The translations under genes and the position numbers were made by a program. A stretch of 64,000 nt of DNA, taken from Nonlabens ulvanivorans. GTDB lineage: Bacteria > Bacteroidota > Bacteroidia > Flavobacteriales > Flavobacteriaceae. The notes under the pieces are model-generated. The model was not told the origin of the DNA. It saw only the letters and a list, made by a program, of their open reading frames with translations, and made no database searches. The stretch is taken from positions 124,001-188,000 of the forward strand of contig NZ_BBMK01000001.1 in NCBI RefSeq assembly GCF_000755285.1, read 5' to 3'. This document shows positions 1 through 10,169 of the stretch, piece by piece. Positions within the stretch are counted from its first letter, which is position 1; every line of letters begins with the position of its first letter.

Positions 1-2
1 TG

Positions 3-173
3 GTAAAAAAAATAGACTTACCTATAGAAGGAGCACAAATTGAAGCAATCGCATATTATGGAAAGGACACTAATGGTAAAGACATATATTACTTAACTAG
101 CGAGGCAGTTAATGTAAAACTGGGTGATGATGAAGCAAAAATTATTGGAGAACTTTACAAATTAATCTGGTAA
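3..173 (+). CDS. C-terminal end of an unrecognised protein (partial at window start)
   Basis: An open frame runs from the window edge to a TAA at 171-173 (56 residues), ending in GELYKLIW. I do not recognise the family; the residues are mixed charged and hydrophobic with no membrane segment or sorting tail. It lies 104 bases upstream of pyrH on the same strand, but the strong -7 box at 250-258 suggests that pyrH has its own promoter. Confidence 0.5.
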   Translation, partial: VKKIDLPIEGAQIEAIAYYGKDTNGKDIYYLTSEAVNVKLGDDEAKIIGELYKLIW

Positions 174-249
174 GAATAAACTCAATATATTACTTAATAT
201 GAATTGTATTAAGAATATAATCTGCCTATAATTCAAAAAGGAATTCCGT

Positions 250-258
250 TATATTTGC
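250..258 (+). promoter_or_regulatory. Bacteroidota -7 box for pyrH
   Basis: TATATTTGC matches the Bacteroidota -7 consensus TAnnTTTG and sits 20 bases before the pyrH start. I see no convincing -33 TTTG at the usual distance. Confidence 0.55.
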
Positions 259-277
259 ACAACTACAGACACACCTT

Positions 278-985
278 ATGAAATACAATCGCATACTTCT
301 TAAATTAAGCGGAGAAGCATTAATGGGAAACAGACAATATGGTATCGATCCAGAACGTCTTTCCGAATATGCTCAAGAAATTAAAAAAGCTATTGACAAA
401 GGGATAGAAGTAGCTATCGTAATAGGTGGTGGTAATATCTTTAGAGGTGTTGCTGGTGCTAGCGCAGGAATGGATCGCGTACAAGGAGACCATATGGGAA
501 TGCTTGCTACCGTTATTAATGGTCTTGCCCTACAAAGCGCGCTTGAAGATGCTGGCATACCTACAAGACTACAATCTGCGATTAAGATCAACGAGGTTGC
601 AGAACCTTTTATACGTCGCAAAGCGATGAGGCATCTACAAAAAGGTCGCGTTGTTATTTTCGGTGGAGGAACAGGAAACCCGTATTTTACTACAGATAGT
701 GCTGCAGTATTAAGAGCCATAGAAATTGAAGCCGATGTTATTCTTAAAGGTACTCGTGTAGATGGTATTTATACCGCAGACCCAGAAAAAGATAATAATG
801 CTACTAAGTTTGACTTCATCAGCTTTGATGATGTTTTACGTAAAGGGTTAAAAGTAATGGATACCACAGCATTTACTTTAAGCCAAGAAAATGAATTGCC
901 TATCATTGTTTTTGACATGAATAAAAAAGGTAATTTAATGAAAGTTTTAAGTGGTGAAAATATAGGAACAAGAGTACAATTATAA
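278..985 (+). CDS. pyrH: UMP kinase PyrH
   Basis: Phosphorylates UMP to UDP with ATP in the cytoplasm (pyrimidine synthesis). The 235-residue length is that of bacterial UMP kinases of the amino-acid-kinase fold. Visible motifs are the N-terminal [10 protein letters not shown] phosphate loop, the IGGGNIFRG glycine loop near residue 50, [15 protein letters not shown] near 70 and [15 protein letters not shown] near 130. It is followed 44 bases later by frr, the usual bacterial pairing. The frame is intact. The ATG at 278 fits the family N-terminus. Confidence 0.97.
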   Translation: MKYNRILLKLSGEALMGNRQYGIDPERLSEYAQEIKKAIDKGIEVAIVIGGGNIFRGVAGASAGMDRVQGDHMGMLATVINGLALQSALEDAGIPTRLQSAIKINEVAEPFIRRKAMRHLQKGRVVIFGGGTGNPYFTTDSAAVLRAIEIEADVILKGTRVDGIYTADPEKDNNATKFDFISFDDVLRKGLKVMDTTAFTLSQENELPIIVFDMNKKGNLMKVLSGENIGTRVQL

Positions 986-995
986 ATAGTGGCAA

Positions 996-1004
996 TATAT
1001 TTGC
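996..1004 (+). promoter_or_regulatory. Bacteroidota -7 box for frr
   Basis: TATATTTGC lies in the pyrH-frr gap, 25 bases before the frr start; a second TAAATTTG lies at 1018-1025. frr may therefore have its own promoter as well as read-through from pyrH. Confidence 0.4.
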
Positions 1005-1029
1005 TAACCGTAAAGTATAAATTTGAGCT

Positions 1030-1584
1030 ATGAACGAAGAATTAGAACTAGTTATAGATGCTTGTAAAGAAGGAATGGATTCTGCCATTGTGCATCTTGA
1101 AAAGCAATTATTAAATATCCGTGCTGGTAAAGCTAGTCCAGCAATGTTAGGTAGTGTATTTGTAGACTATTATGGTAGCCAGACACCTTTAGGACAGGTT
1201 GCTAATGTTGCAACACCAGACGCTAGAACAATTACTGTCACACCATGGGAAAAAGGAATGATAACAGAAATTGAAAAAGGTATCATGTATGCCAATTTAG
1301 GACTTAACCCTATGAACAATGGAGAAAGCGTAATTATAAACGTACCTGCACTAACAGAAGAAAGACGTATAGACCTTGCAAAACAATCAAAAAGTGAAGG
1401 TGAAGACGCTAAAATAGGCGTGCGTAATGATCGTAAGACCGCTATGAACGATTTAAAGAAATTAGAATTATCAGAAGATCTTTTAAAAACCTCTGAAGAA
1501 GAAGTGCAAGAACTTACTAATGCTTATATCGCTAAGATTGAAAAAATCGTAGCTGTGAAAGAAGCTGAAATCATGAAAGTTTAA
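1030..1584 (+). CDS. frr: Ribosome recycling factor
   Basis: Splits post-termination ribosomes together with EF-G. The 184-residue protein has the standard length and motifs: LLNIRAGKASPAML near the N-terminus (the RAGRA/RxGRAxP-type region), the ITVTPWEKGMI segment of domain II, and the C-terminal helical region with VRNDRKTAMNDLKKLELSED. The frame is intact. A hairpin with a T-run follows at 1603-1628. Confidence 0.97.
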   Translation: MNEELELVIDACKEGMDSAIVHLEKQLLNIRAGKASPAMLGSVFVDYYGSQTPLGQVANVATPDARTITVTPWEKGMITEIEKGIMYANLGLNPMNNGESVIINVPALTEERRIDLAKQSKSEGEDAKIGVRNDRKTAMNDLKKLELSEDLLKTSEEEVQELTNAYIAKIEKIVAVKEAEIMKV

Positions 1585-1602
1585 TACGCAACACATCATT
1601 TG

Positions 1603-1628
1603 AACGCCAGCTTAATGCTGCGTTTTTT
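1603..1628 (+). terminator. Rho-independent terminator after frr
   Basis: An inverted repeat (AACGCCAGC / GCTGCGTT, one bulge) closes on a short loop and runs into six T. It lies 19 bases after the frr stop. Confidence 0.7.
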
Positions 1629-1734
1629 GTTACTACATTCTAAATTATTCATAATATTCTTCAATAGAGTATATGCTTCTTATACTTTTATCGTTACTTA
1701 GTTAAGTGGTAAAATTATTACATAAACGTTTTCA

Positions 1735-3914
1735 ATGAGGTACTGGCCTTTCATCTTATTTCTTTTTTTAAGCATCCTTGTTAAAGCGCAAAAAGATGTA
1801 ACACCTGCATTAGAAATAATAAAATCCTGTATTGATTATAGCGCCTTTAACAATCCTTTAGAAGCATTAAATACATTTCAATATAATAGTTATGAAAACC
1901 TTAAGATAGCAGGGAATCCCGAAGCGATAACTGGATCTGGATACAAAAAGACGGAACTGAGAAGAACCTTACTTAAAACTGGCGTCTTTCTATCCGAAAA
2001 GACCTCTGAGATTGTCAACGATCAAATACAAGGCAATAAAGAGCTCATTACAGCCGCATTTATGCCTGGCTTTGAAAAACCAGTATATCCAATCTACAAT
2101 ATAAATTTTCAATCGCGCAATTTATATGAAAACACCTATGTTGTTTTTGACCAACATTATATAAACCCTATTTCCGTTAGCGGCCTTAATAGTTATAATT
2201 ATGAAACTATGGGCGACACTTTAATTGAAAATAGAGAAATCAATATAATTGGCTTTGCCCCTATTGAAACATCTACCTCTACTCTATCCGGTACACTCTA
2301 TATTGATCAAGAAACTAAGGCAATTGCAAAGGCTCATTATAATATATATAAAGACCTGAGAGTTGAAATCAAACACGATTTCACATACGACTCTTTACAT
2401 CATTTATGGTATTGCTCTTATAGCGAGCTTTTCATAAAAAAGACTAATAACGTTAAAGAGATAGAGCTTTTTGGTGGCCGTTTTGAGGTAGGTACACGCA
2501 ACCAAGATGAAATTGATAAAGACACAGATGAGCTTTATCTAATCATGAAAAGGTATCAAAATGATTTTAAAACTAATCGCAAGGTAAACTTTGGCAGAAA
2601 GGTGTCTCTATTGAGATTCCTGAAACTGCTGTTAATAAACCACTAAATTACTGGGACACCTATCGTAATGCAGAACCCTTCACAACTGAAGAACTAGCAA
2701 ATTTCATGCAGCTAGACAGCATAGTGATTGCAGAAAAAGTGACGCGTAAACTGGAAGTGATAGAAAAATTTAAAGTCGGTTATTATCCAGTTGGATTTTT
2801 TGATATAGACCTTAAATATCTAATAAAATTTAATGAATATGAGGCCTTCAGAATAGGTGTAGGAGGCACGACCAACGATAAATTTTCTGAGAAATGGCGA
2901 GTGAGTGGCTACGGCGCCTTCGGGACCAAAGACAAGGTATTTAAACACAATATTACTTTAGGATATAGAATTAGTGAAGAAAACAACACTTGGATTAGCG
3001 CCTATAAAACAGATGATATTAACGAATTTGCAGGAGCTCGATTCTTAACTGATGCGAGAGTATACTCGTTATTTGAGCCTCGATTAATTAACATACCGAC
3101 ATTTTACCTCTATAAAGAATATGGTGTATCCTTACAACAACGCTTGTTTCCTTCTGTAATTAGTGAGTTCTCGCTTTCGCGAAAGCGTATTTCACAAACC
3201 ACAAACTATGTATTTGCACCTGATGGTAATCCTTTTGTGAATTACACATTATCTGAGGCTACTGTTGCAGCTCGCTGGAGCCCTAAAAGCGAATTCATGA
3301 AAACACCAAAGGGATATCAAGAAACAATCAAAGGATATCCAATAATAAGTGGACAAATCACAAAAGGGATACAAGGCCTTTTAGATAGTGACTTTAATTA
3401 TTTAAAAATTTCCGGTAAAGCATCTTATACTATCAATAGAATAAATGGATCTAGAACAGCATTTTCACTTGAAGGTCATTATGCAAGTGGTGACGTACCT
3501 TTAAGTCATCTATTTCATGCATATCCCAACTCACCTACTAAAGATGAAGTACTGCAACGGTTCTCTGTAGCTGGTAGAAATAGTTTTGAAACTATGTACT
3601 TTAATGAGTTTTTCTCTGACCGCATCGCGACATTACAAATGCGTCACAACTTTGCACCTTTTCACATAGCATCATGGCTCAACCCAGAATTAGTTATTAC
3701 ATCTCGATATGCTATTGGAGATTTTAACGATACAGGAGATCATCTTAACATCGATTTTAACAGGCTTAATAAAGGCTATACAGAGTCAGGTTTTGAATTA
3801 AACAAGTTAATTTATGGTTTTGGGATTAGTGCAACTTATAGATATGGAGCTTATCATTTACCTCAATTTTCTGACAACCTAGCGCTTAAATTTACTTTCT
3901 ACCTAGAAATTTAA
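1735..3914 (+). CDS. DUF5686-family outer-membrane protein (frame broken near 2600)
   Basis: Resembles the large Bacteroidota family with an N-terminal periplasmic part and a C-terminal membrane barrel (DUF5686); its exact function is unknown. The N-terminus is a signal peptide ending VKAQ. The protein ends in alternating aromatic strands (LALKFTFYLEI), typical of a barrel. The first frame stops at 2646, but the next frame carries GVSIEIPETAVNKPLNYWD straight on; one missing A in the AAAGG at 2597-2602 would join them. The usual N-terminal carboxypeptidase-like domain is not obvious. One copy of the 16-bp palindrome is inside the gene at 3172. Confidence 0.72.
3172..3187. repeat. 16-bp palindrome, perfect copy, in coding DNA
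   Basis: CGCTTTCGCGAAAGCG inside the DUF5686 gene, read in the frame giving SLSRKR. Confidence 0.9.
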
Positions 3915-3956
3915 AATTCATACTCTCAAAAATCTGTATAAACTATCTTTAAAAGC

Positions 3957-3965
3957 TACCTTTGC
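3957..3965 (+). promoter_or_regulatory. -7 box for the MMPL exporter gene
   Basis: TACCTTTGC matches TAnnTTTG and lies 18 bases before the ATG at 3983. Confidence 0.5.
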
Positions 3966-3982
3966 AGCCCTGTTAAAGGACT

Positions 3983-6379
3983 ATGCAAAAGTTATTTAGT
4001 TTTTCGTTTTGGAATGGCATCGCAAGAATCATTTTGCGTAATCGAGAGATTCTTCTAGGCCTTATTATTCTAGCCACCATCGGTCTTGCTACCCAATGGG
4101 GTAATATGCGATTCACCCATTCTGAAGCAAATCTGTTACCTGACAACCATCCTGTAAATCAAGAATATAGGCAATTTCTAGATAAATTTGGTGAAGAAGG
4201 AAACTTAATCATTTTAGGTATAAAGAATAGTGATCTTCAAACTTATGAAGATTTTAATGCATGGAACACACTTGCAGACTCTATTGAAAAATATGATGAA
4301 GTAGAGCTCGTTCTTTCCACCTCTAACCTACCTGTACTTAAAAAATCTGAAGACGCTTCTAAGTTCATTATCGAGCAATTGTCTAAGGACCCTTTAACGT
4401 CAAAAGAAGAGCTCGCAGCATATAAAACAAAACTATTTGGCGAGTTACCTTTTTATCGCAATCTTATTTTTAGCGAGAAAGACTCAGTTCTTAGAACAGC
4501 TATCTATATTAAAAAAGATATCGTCAATAGCTCTATTAGAAAGGAGTTTGTACTGGAGAAATTTAATCCACTCATTGAGGATTATAAAGAAAATCATGGA
4601 CTTTCAGAATTAAGAGTTTCTGGAATGCCTTATATCAGGACTTTAAACTCACAGAATATAGTTGATGAGATAAGTATGTTTCTACTGGCAGCATTACTTA
4701 TCACATCTGCAATTTTCTTCTTCTTCTTTAGATCATGGAGAGCTACTTTTATATCTATAGTAACCGTAATAATAGGTGTGATGTGGGCTTTCGGATTTCT
4801 AGGGCTTCTTAACTATGAGATAACGGTACTCACAGCTCTCATACCACCTTTAATTATTGTGATAGGAATCCCTAACTGTATTTTTCTTATCAATAAATAC
4901 CAGCAAGAAATTAAAGAACACGGTAATCAGGCAAAATCGCTTCAACGTGTTATTACTAAGGTAGGTAACGCTACCTTAATGACTAATCTTACTACAGCCA
5001 GTGGATTTGCAACATTTATCTTTACCGACAGCACGCTACTCAGTGAATTTGGAATCGTGGCTTCCATATGTATCGTTTCTATTTTTCTTTTAAGTTTAAT
5101 GATTATCCCTATCATTTACAGCTATCTACCAGTTCCTAAAGACAGGCATTTAGAACATTTAAGAAAGCGCTGGATAGGTACATTTGTAGACTGGACAGAG
5201 CGTATGGTAAAGGAAAATCGTATTGCTATATATATTACCAGCCTAATTGTATTAGTCATTTCTATCATAGGAATGTATCAAATAAGAGTTTCGGGCAGCC
5301 TTATAGAAGACATGCCTAAATCAATGCAATTCTATAAAGACATTAAATTCTTTGAAGAAAGTTTTGACGGTATAATGCCATTAGAAATAGTGGTTAATAC
5401 TAAAAGTAAAAAAGGAGTTTCTAAAGCTAAAACGCTTAAAAAACTAGATGAACTCGAAAGCCATATTATTGAAACGCCAGAGCTTTCTAGACCTATGTCT
5501 ATTGTAAGCATTGTTAAATATACAAAGCAGGCATTTTATGGTGGTGACCCAGAATTTTATGATTTACCAACTACCTATGAACGCGTTGGTATCTCTACCT
5601 TACTAGATGATAGCGGCGGTGACGCTATGCTTATGAAAAGCTATGTAGATAGTACAGGCCAATATGCACGCATAACTACGTTTATGAAAGACATGGGAAC
5701 CGATCGTATGGAACGTGTAGAAGAAGATTTACGTGATGAAATCGCCAAGGTTTTCCCAGAAGAGAAATATGAAGTTTTATTAACTGGTAAAGCGCTCGTA
5801 TTTCAGAAAGGGACTAACTATCTCATTAATAACTTAATCATATCACTTACACTTGCCATTATCCTTATTGCTCTATTTATGGCATGGATGTTCAAGTCTG
5901 TGCGCATGATTCTAGTCTCGCTAGTACCTAATATTTTACCATTAATTATAACTGCAGGCTTGATGGGCTACTTAGGTGTCCCTATAAAACCTTCAACGAT
6001 ACTAGTCTTCTCGATAGCCTTTGGTATATCTGTGGATGACACCATTCACTTCTTGGCAAAATATAGACAAGAATTAATAGCTAACAAGTGGCGTGTTAAA
6101 AAGTCAGTTTATGCAGCTTTAAGAGAAACAGGTGTCAGTATGTTTTATACCTCAATCGTATTATTCTTTGGGTTTTCTACATTTACGATTTCTAGTTTTG
6201 GTGGTACGGTAGCATTAGGTGCATTAGTCAGTGCCACATTACTATTTGCAATGCTTTCTAATTTATTATTACTTCCTAGTATGCTTTTATCATTAGAACG
6301 CAGCATCGCAAATGAGCGCACTTTTAAGAAATTACCTATCCCTATCATCCATAAAGATGGTGATGATGAGCAAGAGTAA
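3983..6379 (+). CDS. RND/MMPL-family membrane exporter
   Basis: A 798-residue inner-membrane protein with two matching halves. Each half has one helix (about residues 20-40 and 415-435), a large periplasmic loop, then a block of about five helices (about 230-385 and 615-770) resembling sterol-sensing/MMPL domains. Such proteins use the proton gradient to export lipids, hopanoids or other hydrophobic substrates. The motif GISVDDTIHFLAKYR near residue 680 carries the paired Asp residues expected for proton coupling. No fusion protein or outer-membrane partner lies beside it, so the substrate cannot be guessed. The frame is intact. Confidence 0.85.
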   Translation: MQKLFSFSFWNGIARIILRNREILLGLIILATIGLATQWGNMRFTHSEANLLPDNHPVNQEYRQFLDKFGEEGNLIILGIKNSDLQTYEDFNAWNTLADSIEKYDEVELVLSTSNLPVLKKSEDASKFIIEQLSKDPLTSKEELAAYKTKLFGELPFYRNLIFSEKDSVLRTAIYIKKDIVNSSIRKEFVLEKFNPLIEDYKENHGLSELRVSGMPYIRTLNSQNIVDEISMFLLAALLITSAIFFFFFRSWRATFISIVTVIIGVMWAFGFLGLLNYEITVLTALIPPLIIVIGIPNCIFLINKYQQEIKEHGNQAKSLQRVITKVGNATLMTNLTTASGFATFIFTDSTLLSEFGIVASICIVSIFLLSLMIIPIIYSYLPVPKDRHLEHLRKRWIGTFVDWTERMVKENRIAIYITSLIVLVISIIGMYQIRVSGSLIEDMPKSMQFYKDIKFFEESFDGIMPLEIVVNTKSKKGVSKAKTLKKLDELESHIIETPELSRPMSIVSIVKYTKQAFYGGDPEFYDLPTTYERVGISTLLDDSGGDAMLMKSYVDSTGQYARITTFMKDMGTDRMERVEEDLRDEIAKVFPEEKYEVLLTGKALVFQKGTNYLINNLIISLTLAIILIALFMAWMFKSVRMILVSLVPNILPLIITAGLMGYLGVPIKPSTILVFSIAFGISVDDTIHFLAKYRQELIANKWRVKKSVYAALRETGVSMFYTSIVLFFGFSTFTISSFGGTVALGALVSATLLFAMLSNLLLLPSMLLSLERSIANERTFKKLPIPIIHKDGDDEQE

Positions 6380-6454
6380 ATAATATTTCGCTTTCGCTTA
6401 AGCATTATAACAACAATCCCTTTGATAATCATTGGCATTCCATGTCATAAAAAT

Positions 6455-6463
6455 TATATTTGC
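6455..6463 (+). promoter_or_regulatory. -7 box for asnS; decides the start
   Basis: TATATTTGC lies 20 bases before the ATG at 6483. A possible TTG start at 6432 would put this promoter inside the coding region and add residues absent from the family, so I reject that start. Confidence 0.6.
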
Positions 6464-6482
6464 TGTTCTTAAAAAATCGAGA

Positions 6483-7940
6483 ATGCAACATCAAAGAATT
6501 GCCGCGTTATTGCAAGCAGAACCTAGCATGCAGGAGATTACTGTAAAAGGTTGGGTACGTAGTTTTAGAAACGATCGATTCATCGCCTTAAACGATGGGT
6601 CAACCATTCATAATTTACAGTGTGTTATTGAGCCAGATAATTTTGAACGCGCTCTTCTAGACCAGATTAATGTAGCTGCAGCAGTTGCAGTAACCGGTAC
6701 ACTAGTAGAAAGTGCAGGAAGCGGTCAACGAGTTGAACTACAAGCAAAAAATGTTACAATATTAGGAACGGCAGATCCAGAAGAAGTTGCAAAAACAATT
6801 CTATCTCCTAAACGTCACAAACTTGAAACCTTGCGTGAGCAGGCGCATTTAAGAGTTCGTACAAACACATTTGGCGCAGTGATGAGAGTACGTGCTGCAT
6901 TATCCTTTGCCGTTCACAAGTACTTTCAAGAAAATGGGTTTTATCAAGCTCATACTCCTATAATTACTGGAAGTGATGCAGAAGGTGCCGGAGAAATGTT
7001 CCGATTATCAACGTTAGACCCAAAGAATCCACCACTAGATGAGGAAGGAAACATAGACTACAAAAAAGATTTCTTTGAAAAAGAGTCTAACCTTACCGTT
7101 TCTGGTCAACTAGAAGCTGAGACATATGCAATGGGATTAGGACAGGTATATACCTTTGGACCTACTTTTAGAGCAGAGAATTCGAACACCTCTAGACACC
7201 TTGCAGAATTTTGGATGATTGAACCTGAGGTTGCATTTAACGATCTGGATGCAAACATGGATCTATCAGAAGACTTTATCAAATCAGTTGTGAAATATGC
7301 ACTTGATAACTGTAAAGACGATTTAGATTTCCTAGAAAATAGGTTAATACAAGAAGACAAAAGTAAACCACAAGCTGAACGTAGCCCTATGGAGTTGCGC
7401 AAGAAACTAGAGTTTATTTTAAAAAATAATTTTAAACGAGTTTCTTATACCGAAGCTATTGATATTTTAAAAAGTTCTAAACCCAATAAGAAAAAGAAGT
7501 TTAAATATCTTATTGAAGAATGGGGCGCAGATTTACAAAGTGAACACGAGCGTTATCTGGTTGAAAAGCATTTTGAATGCCCAGTAATTTTATTTGATTA
7601 TCCTGCAGACATCAAAGCATTTTACATGAGATTAAACGATCCAGATAGTGAAGGTCGTGAAACGGTAAGAGCAATGGATATTTTATTCCCAGGTATAGGT
7701 GAAATAATAGGTGGATCACAACGTGAAGAACGTTATGACGTGCTTAAAGATAAAATGGACACCATGGGCATTCCTGAAGAAGAACTATGGTGGTACCTAG
7801 AAACACGCAAATTTGGTAGTGTAACGCACAGTGGTTTTGGCCTTGGATTTGAAAGATTAGTAATGTTTGTTACAGGAATGGGGGGGAACATTAGAGATGT
7901 AATACCTTATCCACGTACACCTGGAAATGCAGAATTTTAA
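6483..7940 (+). CDS. asnS: Asparaginyl-tRNA synthetase
   Basis: Class IIb synthetase charging tRNA-Asn. The N-terminal OB-fold anticodon-binding domain (VKGWVRSFRNDRFIALNDGS) is followed by the class II core with TPIITGSDAEGAGEMF, GPTFRAENSNTSRHLAEFWM (motif 2) and the C-terminal GLGFERLVMFVTGM motif 3. Length is 485 residues. Just after motif 3 a run of seven G at 7880-7886 gives TGMGGNIRDV, one glycine more than the usual TGMxNIRDV spacing (E. coli has TGVQNVRDV). The frame is otherwise intact. Confidence 0.96.
   Translation: MQHQRIAALLQAEPSMQEITVKGWVRSFRNDRFIALNDGSTIHNLQCVIEPDNFERALLDQINVAAAVAVTGTLVESAGSGQRVELQAKNVTILGTADPEEVAKTILSPKRHKLETLREQAHLRVRTNTFGAVMRVRAALSFAVHKYFQENGFYQAHTPIITGSDAEGAGEMFRLSTLDPKNPPLDEEGNIDYKKDFFEKESNLTVSGQLEAETYAMGLGQVYTFGPTFRAENSNTSRHLAEFWMIEPEVAFNDLDANMDLSEDFIKSVVKYALDNCKDDLDFLENRLIQEDKSKPQAERSPMELRKKLEFILKNNFKRVSYTEAIDILKSSKPNKKKKFKYLIEEWGADLQSEHERYLVEKHFECPVILFDYPADIKAFYMRLNDPDSEGRETVRAMDILFPGIGEIIGGSQREERYDVLKDKMDTMGIPEEELWWYLETRKFGSVTHSGFGLGFERLVMFVTGMGGNIRDVIPYPRTPGNAEF
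7880..7886. repeat. G7 tract in asnS
   Basis: Seven G where the family motif predicts four; adds one Gly in frame. Confidence 0.6.
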
Positions 7941-7960
7941 ATAATCAACGCATAATATTT

Positions 7961-8003
7961 ATTAAGTCTCAAAATCATCCATTGGTTTTGGGACTTAATT
8001 TTT
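7961..8003 (+). terminator. Terminator after asnS
   Basis: ATTAAGTCTCAAAA pairs with TTTTGGGACTTAAT (14 bp, one G-T wobble), followed by a short T-run, 20 bases after the asnS stop. Confidence 0.65.
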
Positions 8004-8100
8004 AATTAAGCACCCAACAACAGTATTAGTTTATATTTAATAAACAAACTGCCTTTATAAATAAGGCTTTTGTTATTTTTACTAGGTAATTAATAATCTC

Positions 8101-9558
8101 ATGCTTAGACAGTCGTTAAATTTCAAGCTATCACAAAAGCTTTCTCCTCAACAAATCCAGTTGATGAAGTTGATACAATTGCCTACACAGGCATTTGAAC
8201 AACGTGTTAAACAAGAGCTAGAAGAGAATCCTGCCTTGGACGATAGTAAAGATAGTCTAGATGATGATTATGATGAATTTTCTAATCAAGATGAATATGG
8301 TGATGAGAATGACACTATTGAAGCAGATATCAACGTCGATGAGTACCTGAGCGATGATGACATTCCAGAATACAGAACACAAGCAAATAATTACAGTGCA
8401 GACGATGATGAAAAAAGCATCCCTTATGCTTCTGGCACATCATTTACACAATCCCTTACTGATCAATTAAACACAAGAAGATTAAGCGATCAACATTATG
8501 GAATTGCTCAATTTCTAGTAGGTAGCATAGATAACAGTGGTTACATCCGTAGATCCATGGAGGACATTGCAGACGACCTCGCTTTTACTATGAATATCTA
8601 CACAGATGTAGTAGAAGTTGAACAAGTGCTAAAAGTGGTACAACAATTAGATCCTGCAGGTGTAGGCGCACGTGATTTACAAGAGTGTTTATTGATTCAG
8701 CTTTCGCGAAAGCGCAACAACGATAGCACAGAGCTAGCCATGAAGTTGGTGGGCGAATCCTTTGACGCATTTAGCAAAAAGCATTATAAAAAAATTCTGG
8801 AAAAGTATCATATCGAAGAAGATGAGTTGCGAGATGCGATTGAAGAAATAGAGCACTTAAACCCAAAACCTGGTAGTGCTTATGCTGGTGGTAGTACTAG
8901 AATGGTTGAACAAGTGGTTCCCGACTTTACGATACGTATTAAGGATGGAGAACTCGAACTTACTTTAAATGGTCGTAATGCGCCAGAATTGCATGTCTCT
9001 AGAGATTACTCTAACATGCTTAAGGGCTATAAAGAGGCTAAAGAAAAAAGCAAATCCCAAAAAGATGCTGTGATGTTCATCAAACAAAAGTTAGATGGTG
9101 CAAAGTGGTTTATTGAGGCCATTAAACAACGTCAGGAAACACTTTTTATGACCATGTCCTCGATTATGTATTATCAGAAAGAATATTTTCTAACAGGCGA
9201 TGAACGTAATTTAAGGCCGATGATTCTTAAAGATATTGCAGACGAAATAGGAATGGATGTCTCAACCGTATCACGAGTGGCAAATTCTAAATATGTAGAT
9301 ACACCATATGGTACTAAACTGATTAAAGAATTCTTTTCTGAATCCATGACCAACTCTGACGGTGAAGAAGTATCTACTAGAGAAATCAAAAAAATACTAG
9401 AAACAGTCATCGGTGAAGAAAGTAAAAGAAAGCCATTAACCGATCAAAAACTAGCAGAACTACTTAAAGAAAAAGGATATCCTATTGCTAGACGTACAGT
9501 TGCAAAATACAGAGAACAATTAGACATTCCTGTCGCTCGATTGCGCAAGGAAATTTAA
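8101..9558 (+). CDS. rpoN: RNA polymerase sigma-54 factor
   Basis: Sigma-54 that directs RNA polymerase to -24/-12 promoters and needs an AAA+ activator. Region I is the glutamine-rich LSPQQIQLMKLIQLPTQAF at residues 15-33. An acidic region II follows (about 50-100, rich in D/E). The core-binding and helix-turn-helix regions include IADEIGMDVSTVSRVANSKYV. The RpoN box ARRTVAKYRE closes the protein. It is 485 residues and intact. A palindrome copy lies at 8700. No sigma-54 activator gene is in the window. Confidence 0.96.
   Translation: MLRQSLNFKLSQKLSPQQIQLMKLIQLPTQAFEQRVKQELEENPALDDSKDSLDDDYDEFSNQDEYGDENDTIEADINVDEYLSDDDIPEYRTQANNYSADDDEKSIPYASGTSFTQSLTDQLNTRRLSDQHYGIAQFLVGSIDNSGYIRRSMEDIADDLAFTMNIYTDVVEVEQVLKVVQQLDPAGVGARDLQECLLIQLSRKRNNDSTELAMKLVGESFDAFSKKHYKKILEKYHIEEDELRDAIEEIEHLNPKPGSAYAGGSTRMVEQVVPDFTIRIKDGELELTLNGRNAPELHVSRDYSNMLKGYKEAKEKSKSQKDAVMFIKQKLDGAKWFIEAIKQRQETLFMTMSSIMYYQKEYFLTGDERNLRPMILKDIADEIGMDVSTVSRVANSKYVDTPYGTKLIKEFFSESMTNSDGEEVSTREIKKILETVIGEESKRKPLTDQKLAELLKEKGYPIARRTVAKYREQLDIPVARLRKEI
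8700..8713. repeat. Palindrome, intact 14-bp core, in rpoN
   Basis: GCTTTCGCGAAAGC flanked by A and G, so one outer pair is lost. It is read as QLSRKR in a variable part between sigma-54 regions. Confidence 0.85.
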
Positions 9559-9567
9559 AAGAAAGTC

Positions 9568-10169
9568 ATGAAAGGTTTTTTGAGGTTCTGGAGTTATCTG
9601 GTTAACCCGTTATTTATCCCAGCGATAGTTGCCTTATGGTACTTTTTAAATGTGTCATACACTGACGGTACAATAATAGAATTAAAGATGTACTTAATTC
9701 TAGTATTAACGGGTGTACTTCCCATGCTTATATTTGCCATTTTAAAGCTATTAGGAGTTGTTAAAAGCATTCACCTACCACATATTAAAGAAAGACGCAC
9801 ACCGCTAGCCACATATGCTATATTGTTGCTTATTCTAATTAGAGGTGGTTTTAATGACCTAACGGATTTACCTCTATATTATTTTTTTGTAGGTGTACTT
9901 ATCGCAACCATAGTCGCTTTTGTAATGGCGATAGCGCATTATAAGTTAAGCTTACACATGATGGCAATGGGTGGAGTAATAGGGTTTACAATTATGTTGC
10001 ATTCGAGCATAGAAACACCTTCCGTTTTATCAATTTCCTTTCTATTTATACTTGCAGGATTAACGCAACGTCTAGATTATCAATGAAAGCTCATAAAGGT
10101 CATGAACTGCTCTTTGGATTTTTTACTGGGCTAATTGCGCAAATAATGACAGGTATCTACTATCTATAG
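9568..10169 (+). CDS. Multi-pass membrane protein, PAP2-like (frame broken near 10064)
   Basis: About 200 residues with five or six hydrophobic helices. The C-terminus, rejoined by restoring one base near 10061-10068, reads SRLSMKAHKGHELLFGFFTG, which resembles the final His-containing helix of PAP2-type phosphatases. Without that base the frame stops at 10086. It follows rpoN by nine bases and is probably co-transcribed. The rebuilt stop overlaps the convergent PorT-family gene by six bases. The PAP2 match is by pattern only and the function is uncertain. Confidence 0.55.

Noticed and set aside
6386-6403. TTCGCTTTCGCTTAAGCA after the MMPL gene as another palindrome copy
   Set aside because: Only the left half matches; the right half differs at several positions, so it is not counted.
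6432-6482. Longer N-terminus of AsnS from a TTG
   Set aside because: Contains the promoter box and has no family counterpart.
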